64,000 nt of DNA from Lysinibacillus pinottii (GTDB taxonomy: Bacteria > Bacillota > Bacilli > Bacillales_A > Planococcaceae), in assembly GCF_024753545.1 (NCBI RefSeq), contig NZ_JANTOO010000020.1, forward strand, positions 372,001 to 436,000. Direction: 5' to 3'. The notes beneath the pieces are model-generated. The model was not told the DNA's origin, searched no databases, and was given only the letters and a program-made list of their open reading frames with translations. Below are positions 60,426 to 64,000 of this stretch, one piece after another. The position numbers and the translations under genes are program-made. Position 1 is the stretch's first letter. Every line of letters begins with the position of its first letter.

Positions 60426-60983
60426 ATGATTTTAATGGATGATATTATCCGCGAAGGTCATCCGACTTTACGCACGAAAGCTGAGGAAGTTAAATTCCCT
60501 TTATCTGATGAAACAAGGCAGCTCGCCGAGGATATGCTGCAGTACTTAATCAATAGCCAAGACCCAGAAATGGCAGAAAAATATAATTTACGCAGCGGCA
60601 TAGGCTTAGCTGCCAATCAAGTAAATAGTCTACAGCGTATGTTTGCACTTCATTTGCAAGATGATGCTGGTGAACAATTAAGCTTCGTAGCCATAAACCC
60701 CAAAATAGTCAGCCATTCAGTTGAAAATACATACCTTTCTGCTGGAGAAGGTTGTCTTTCAGTTGATCGTAATGTTCCTGGATACGTCCCACGCCATGCA
60801 CGCATTACAGTAAAATTTAAAACTATAGATGGGGAAGAGAAGAAAATGCGCCTTAAAGGATTGCCTGCCATCGCCTTTCAGCATGAATTAGATCATTTGA
60901 ACGGTGTCATGTTTTATGACCGTATTAATGAGAAAAATCCATTTGCTGAAATTCCAGATTCAATTCCTTATGAACGTGATTAA
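60426..60983 (+). CDS. def: Peptide deformylase
   Basis: A 185-residue type 2 (Gram-positive) deformylase with motif 1 GIGLAANQV, motif 2 EGCLSV and motif 3 QHELDHLNGVMFYD, giving the Cys, two His and Glu of the metal site, plus the insertion around SQDPEMAEKYNLRSG found in Firmicutes enzymes. It removes the N-formyl group from nascent proteins. AAAGGAAG precedes the ATG. Divergent from pdhA as in B. subtilis. Confidence 0.96.
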   Translation: MILMDDIIREGHPTLRTKAEEVKFPLSDETRQLAEDMLQYLINSQDPEMAEKYNLRSGIGLAANQVNSLQRMFALHLQDDAGEQLSFVAINPKIVSHSVENTYLSAGEGCLSVDRNVPGYVPRHARITVKFKTIDGEEKKMRLKGLPAIAFQHELDHLNGVMFYDRINEKNPFAEIPDSIPYERD

Positions 60984-60996
60984 AAGCAAATCAACA

Positions 60997-61030
60997 AAAC
61001 AAACCTCAGCAATTGTGCTGAGGTTTGTTT
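60997..61030 (+). terminator. Terminator between def and phnX
   Basis: AAACAAACCTCAGCA / TGCTGAGGTTTGTTT 15-bp stem, T-run on plus; minus side TTTTGTTGATTTG. Confidence 0.9.
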
Positions 61031-61041
61031 TTTCTTTGTTC

Positions 61042-61851
61042 TCAATTTCTATCGTTCGTTTCATTTGCTAGCTCTTCATTTATCGTATTAATTAATATAG
61101 GTAGGTCTTTCATCGTTTCAATGGTATAGTGTGCACCAGTCATCTCAAAAATACGTTTTGTTTTTTCAATGGCTTGTTGTTGTTCTTCAGCAGTTAAAGC
61201 TAGGAACTCTTCTTCAGACAGTCCCATTTCCGAACTTCCAATAATAACACCAACAGCCCAAACACCTGCATTCAGCGCCTCTTTTATATCTGATGTTGTA
61301 TCGCCGACCTTTACTACTTGCTTGGTTGATTTCGCTCCTAATGCCTCCATATTTCTGAAAATCATATACGGATAGGGTCGCCCTTTATCACTAACCTGTG
61401 TCGGAGTTACTAAAAAATCTGGTTGATAGCCCTTCGTAGCAGCCTGTTTTGTTACGACTTCCATCATGAAATCTGTGTAGCCTGTAGTAGAACCAAATCG
61501 AATACCCGCTTCTCTTAATTGCTGTACAGTCGCGGTTACATGCTGAATAGGATCTGTGTAGGTCGCCAAAGATTCCATTAGCTTTGACTCAAATTGATTG
61601 TATAGAAGATGTACATCTTCCTCCGTAAAATGCTGGCGATGAACTCGTTTCCATTCTTCATTAATCCTTGGCATTTCAAGCATCGTACGAATATGATCAA
61701 TTTTCAGCATGCCCATAGGTTTACGAGCTTCCTCAAGGGTTACTGTTACACCAGCATCTTCAAAAATCGTTAAAAAGACATTTACAGGGGCAAAGCAACC
61801 AAAATCAACTGCTGTACCTGCCCAATCCAAAATAACTGTTTCAATTTTCAT
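61042..61851 (-). CDS. phnX: Phosphonoacetaldehyde hydrolase
   Basis: A 269-residue HAD-superfamily enzyme: nucleophile in VILDWAGTAVDFGCFAP, cap-domain Lys in KPMGMLKIDHIRTM (Schiff-base Lys), GSTTGYT and VKVGDTTSDIKEALNAGVWAVGVI. It cleaves phosphonoacetaldehyde to acetaldehyde and phosphate, completing 2-aminoethylphosphonate breakdown. Its ATG overlaps the phnW gene end by 11 bases, with GGTGGTG as ribosome-binding site. Confidence 0.95.
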   Translation of the reverse strand: MKIETVILDWAGTAVDFGCFAPVNVFLTIFEDAGVTVTLEEARKPMGMLKIDHIRTMLEMPRINEEWKRVHRQHFTEEDVHLLYNQFESKLMESLATYTDPIQHVTATVQQLREAGIRFGSTTGYTDFMMEVVTKQAATKGYQPDFLVTPTQVSDKGRPYPYMIFRNMEALGAKSTKQVVKVGDTTSDIKEALNAGVWAVGVIIGSSEMGLSEEEFLALTAEEQQQAIEKTKRIFEMTGAHYTIETMKDLPILINTINEELANETNDRN

Positions 61852-62941
61852 TATTTTTCACCACCATATAGTTTTCAATGACTTCACATAAGGCCTGCAT
61901 ATCTTCCTCATATATATCTCCAATATTTCCAATACGGAATGTATCTACATCTGTCAGCTTACCAGGATAGATGACAAAGCCTGCCTTTTTCATTTCCTGA
62001 TAAAAATGTTCAAAAGAAAATTCTTTATGTGGGAACAAATACGTTGTAATAATCGGTGATTGTAGCTCTTCAGAAATATATGCCTCGAACCCTAGTACCG
62101 ATAAACGAGAACGCAGTAATAGATTATTATCAGCATAACGTTGGTAACGTGCGTTAACTCCTCCTTCTTCCACTAACTCTTCTAACGCCTTAGCAAATGC
62201 CGCTACTACATGTGTTGGGGAAGTAAAACGCCACTTCCCATCCTTTTTCATTACTTCCCATTGACTATATAAATCTAAGGCTACACTGCGCGCTTGTCCT
62301 TTGCATTTTTCTAATATATTTGTTTTAGCAATGACGAACCCAAACCCAGGAACACCTTGAATACATTTATTGGCACTACTAATACAAAAATCAATATGCA
62401 AGTCGGATAAATCCATTGGCACACCACCAAAGCTACTCATAGCATCTACGATAAATGTTTTGTTGAAAGAATAAACAACTTCTCCTATTTCTTTAATTGG
62501 ATTTAAAATACCAGTAGTTGTTTCACAGTGTACAACCGCTACATGTGTAATACTTGCATCTTTTTCTAGTAACGCTTGAACTTCTAACGATGATGGCTGT
62601 TTATCATAAGGGACACTATAAACAACTAGTGCCAATCTTAACACTTTAGCCATTTCTACAATTCTTTCACCATAAGCGCCATTCGTTATAATTAGCAATT
62701 TATCATCTTCACCCACAGCAGTTGTTAGCACCGACTCTACAACAAAACTGCCACTACCTTGCATTAGTACTGCTGTATAATGTGGCTCATCGACTTGCGC
62801 TAAATTTAAGAGTTGCTTCCGTATCACTTGTGTCACATTTTTATAGTCGTCATCCCACGTACAGCGATCCTTTAACATTTCCTGTTTGACTGTCTTAGTA
62901 GTTGTTAATGGTCCTGGTGTTAATAATTTATAGTTGCTCAT
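61841..62941 (-). CDS. phnW: 2-aminoethylphosphonate:pyruvate transaminase
   Basis: A 366-residue class V aminotransferase: LLTPGPLTTTKTVKQEMLKDRCTWDDDYKNVTQ, MQGSGSFVVES, VDAMSSFGGVPMDL and the PLP Lys in CISSANKCIQGVPGFGFVIA. It converts 2-aminoethylphosphonate plus pyruvate to phosphonoacetaldehyde and alanine, feeding PhnX. AAGGGG precedes the ATG. It lies 13 bases after the binding-protein gene. Confidence 0.95.
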   Translation of the reverse strand: MSNYKLLTPGPLTTTKTVKQEMLKDRCTWDDDYKNVTQVIRKQLLNLAQVDEPHYTAVLMQGSGSFVVESVLTTAVGEDDKLLIITNGAYGERIVEMAKVLRLALVVYSVPYDKQPSSLEVQALLEKDASITHVAVVHCETTTGILNPIKEIGEVVYSFNKTFIVDAMSSFGGVPMDLSDLHIDFCISSANKCIQGVPGFGFVIAKTNILEKCKGQARSVALDLYSQWEVMKKDGKWRFTSPTHVVAAFAKALEELVEEGGVNARYQRYADNNLLLRSRLSVLGFEAYISEELQSPIITTYLFPHKEFSFEHFYQEMKKAGFVIYPGKLTDVDTFRIGNIGDIYEEDMQALCEVIENYMVVKNNEN

Positions 62942-62954
62942 CTTCTACAACCCC

Positions 62955-63941
62955 TTATTTTTGCGCTTCTTTAAAGAAAGCTTGGTGTTTTTCTAGTAAA
63001 TCTACTGTTAAGGTAGTATCCCACTTTTTAAGGTGTGCCGGCACATGCTCTGCCTTTACCTGCTCTCCTTCATAAAGCGCTACAGGGTATTGCTCTAATA
63101 AACCATTTCGAGCCTCTGTTGCAATTACCTTTGCCATTTCTTTAGCTAAAGTTTCATCTCCTTCTTTATCTACCACAGCAACTGATTCTGTTAGCGTAAA
63201 GTTCCCTTCCACTGGGTCTATATATTCTATTGGTAGTCCTTCTTTTTTGGCATCAATAGCTTGAATACGTAAACCAAATCCAGCTGCTACTTCTCCTGTC
63301 TTCACTTTTTTTATTGGTCCTGATCCAGAGCTTTCAATATGAGGTCCAGCATTTTTAATTAAATCCGCCAAAATCCTTTGTCCCTCTTGCTCACCATATT
63401 CTTTAATAATGGCTTGTACTAATAGCCAACCGGTTGAAGAGTCCATAATATTAGGGAATGAGAGTAAATCCTTAAAGGCAGGGTCCGTCAAATCTTTTAT
63501 CGTTGTTGGAACCGGCAAGTCCTTTTGCTGCAAAACACCTGTATTAATAAAAATAGATCCAACATTTCCTAAAATCGGCAATGCATATGTAACACCGCCA
63601 TCAAGAGGTTTTAAATCCGAAGAAATATCTGTAAACATGGATTTCGAGGTTTGGGCGCTTTCTATAAAATAAGAAGCCATCGTTACGATATCCGCTTCAA
63701 TATCTGTTCCTTCAGCCATCATTTTTCCACCCAACTCTGAAGTACCGAATGATTGAATTACATATTTTCCTTTATAGCCTTTTTCGTCTAATGTAGATTC
63801 CATTACTTCAATTGCCTCATCATCTGCATTTGAATAAATAATTATTTCATCTTTCGAACCTGCTTCTCCCCCTCCACATGCAGTTAATATTATTGCTGCT
63901 GCACTAACTGTCCCTAACATCATGATTGTTGATTTTTTCAT
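62955..63941 (-). CDS. ABC transporter substrate-binding lipoprotein, probably for 2-aminoethylphosphonate
   Basis: A 328-residue lipoprotein (signal TIMMLGTVSAAAIILTAC) of the family 1/FbpA-like extracellular binding proteins (IIIYSNADDEAIEVMESTLDEKGYKGKYVIQSFGTSELGGKMMAEGTDIEADIVTM). Operon position directly upstream of phnW-phnX indicates 2-aminoethylphosphonate as ligand (inference). GGAGGAGATC precedes the ATG. The transport ATPase and permease are not downstream, so they may lie beyond the right edge. Confidence 0.85.
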   Translation of the reverse strand: MKKSTIMMLGTVSAAAIILTACGGGEAGSKDEIIIYSNADDEAIEVMESTLDEKGYKGKYVIQSFGTSELGGKMMAEGTDIEADIVTMASYFIESAQTSKSMFTDISSDLKPLDGGVTYALPILGNVGSIFINTGVLQQKDLPVPTTIKDLTDPAFKDLLSFPNIMDSSTGWLLVQAIIKEYGEQEGQRILADLIKNAGPHIESSGSGPIKKVKTGEVAAGFGLRIQAIDAKKEGLPIEYIDPVEGNFTLTESVAVVDKEGDETLAKEMAKVIATEARNGLLEQYPVALYEGEQVKAEHVPAHLKKWDTTLTVDLLEKHQAFFKEAQK

Positions 63942-64000
63942 TTTGAGATCTCCTCCACTTTTTCTTGATGTGCTGTTATATAATCACAACCTAATTTCAC

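Overview
The window is a low-GC Gram-positive chromosome segment. Gene content and order point to a spore former of the Lysinibacillus group (Bacillales, Planococcaceae side). Most of it is the Bacillus subtilis 'ylb-cta-yla-ykt-pdh' backbone, read here mainly on the minus strand: rsmH, mraZ, bshC, panE, an RsfA/YlbO-type regulator, rpmF, ylbN, tmcAL, ylbL, ylbJ, coaD, rsmD, ylbG, ylbF, ylbC, ctaM, ctaG, ctaFEDCB, ctaA, pyc, ftsW, ylaN, ylaI, ylaH, typA, ylaF, suhB, yktB, yktA, speA, pdhDCBA and def. The species assignment is inference from synteny and protein sequence; no rRNA gene is present.

Layout. 1-6 kb: start of the dcw cell-division/cell-wall cluster (mraZ-rsmH), bacillithiol and pantothenate enzymes, an RsfA-like regulator and an enoyl-CoA hydratase. 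6-13 kb: L32, the YceD homologue, tRNA acetylation, a PDZ-Lon protease, CoA synthesis, 16S rRNA methylation and an unrecognised membrane-anchored protein. 13-21 kb: ylbG, a GDPD phosphodiesterase, a decayed tartrate dehydrogenase, ylbF, a thioesterase, a MurE-type ligase outside the dcw cluster, ylbC, yugN and a YtvI permease. 21-29 kb: the complete caa3 cytochrome oxidase locus with heme A synthesis. 29-35 kb: a decayed TetR regulator, pyruvate carboxylase, ftsW and ylaN. 35-44 kb: a nitrate/sulfonate/taurine-type ABC transporter, typA, suhB and small conserved genes. 44-47 kb: speA, a decayed Xre regulator and a methyltransferase. 47-55 kb: lrgAB-like genes, a citrate/dicarboxylate-type two-component system next to a tctCBA tripartite tricarboxylate transporter, and an atypical SDR. 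55-61 kb: pyruvate dehydrogenase operon and peptide deformylase. 61-64 kb: 2-aminoethylphosphonate degradation (phnX, phnW and a binding protein).

The most interesting signal is the stand-alone MurE homologue at 16519-17988. It carries the DNPR motif of meso-diaminopimelate-adding enzymes, is insulated by a strong terminator, and has an exact match to a mother-cell SigK promoter at spacing fitting its ribosome-binding site. Lysinibacillus makes lysine-type vegetative wall but diaminopimelate-containing spore cortex, so this is a good candidate for the sporulation-specific cortex ligase. Other leads are three phased CACAAT repeats plus a perfect cre site in front of tctCBA, 10-bp-phased GTGG boxes in front of mraZ, ResD-like sites in the ctaA/ctaB divergent region, three readable pseudogenes in 'empty' gaps, and an SDR lacking all four catalytic residues.

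No tRNA, rRNA, CRISPR array, insertion sequence or prophage was recognised. Start sites were chosen by ribosome-binding sites and family alignment from memory; no database search was run.
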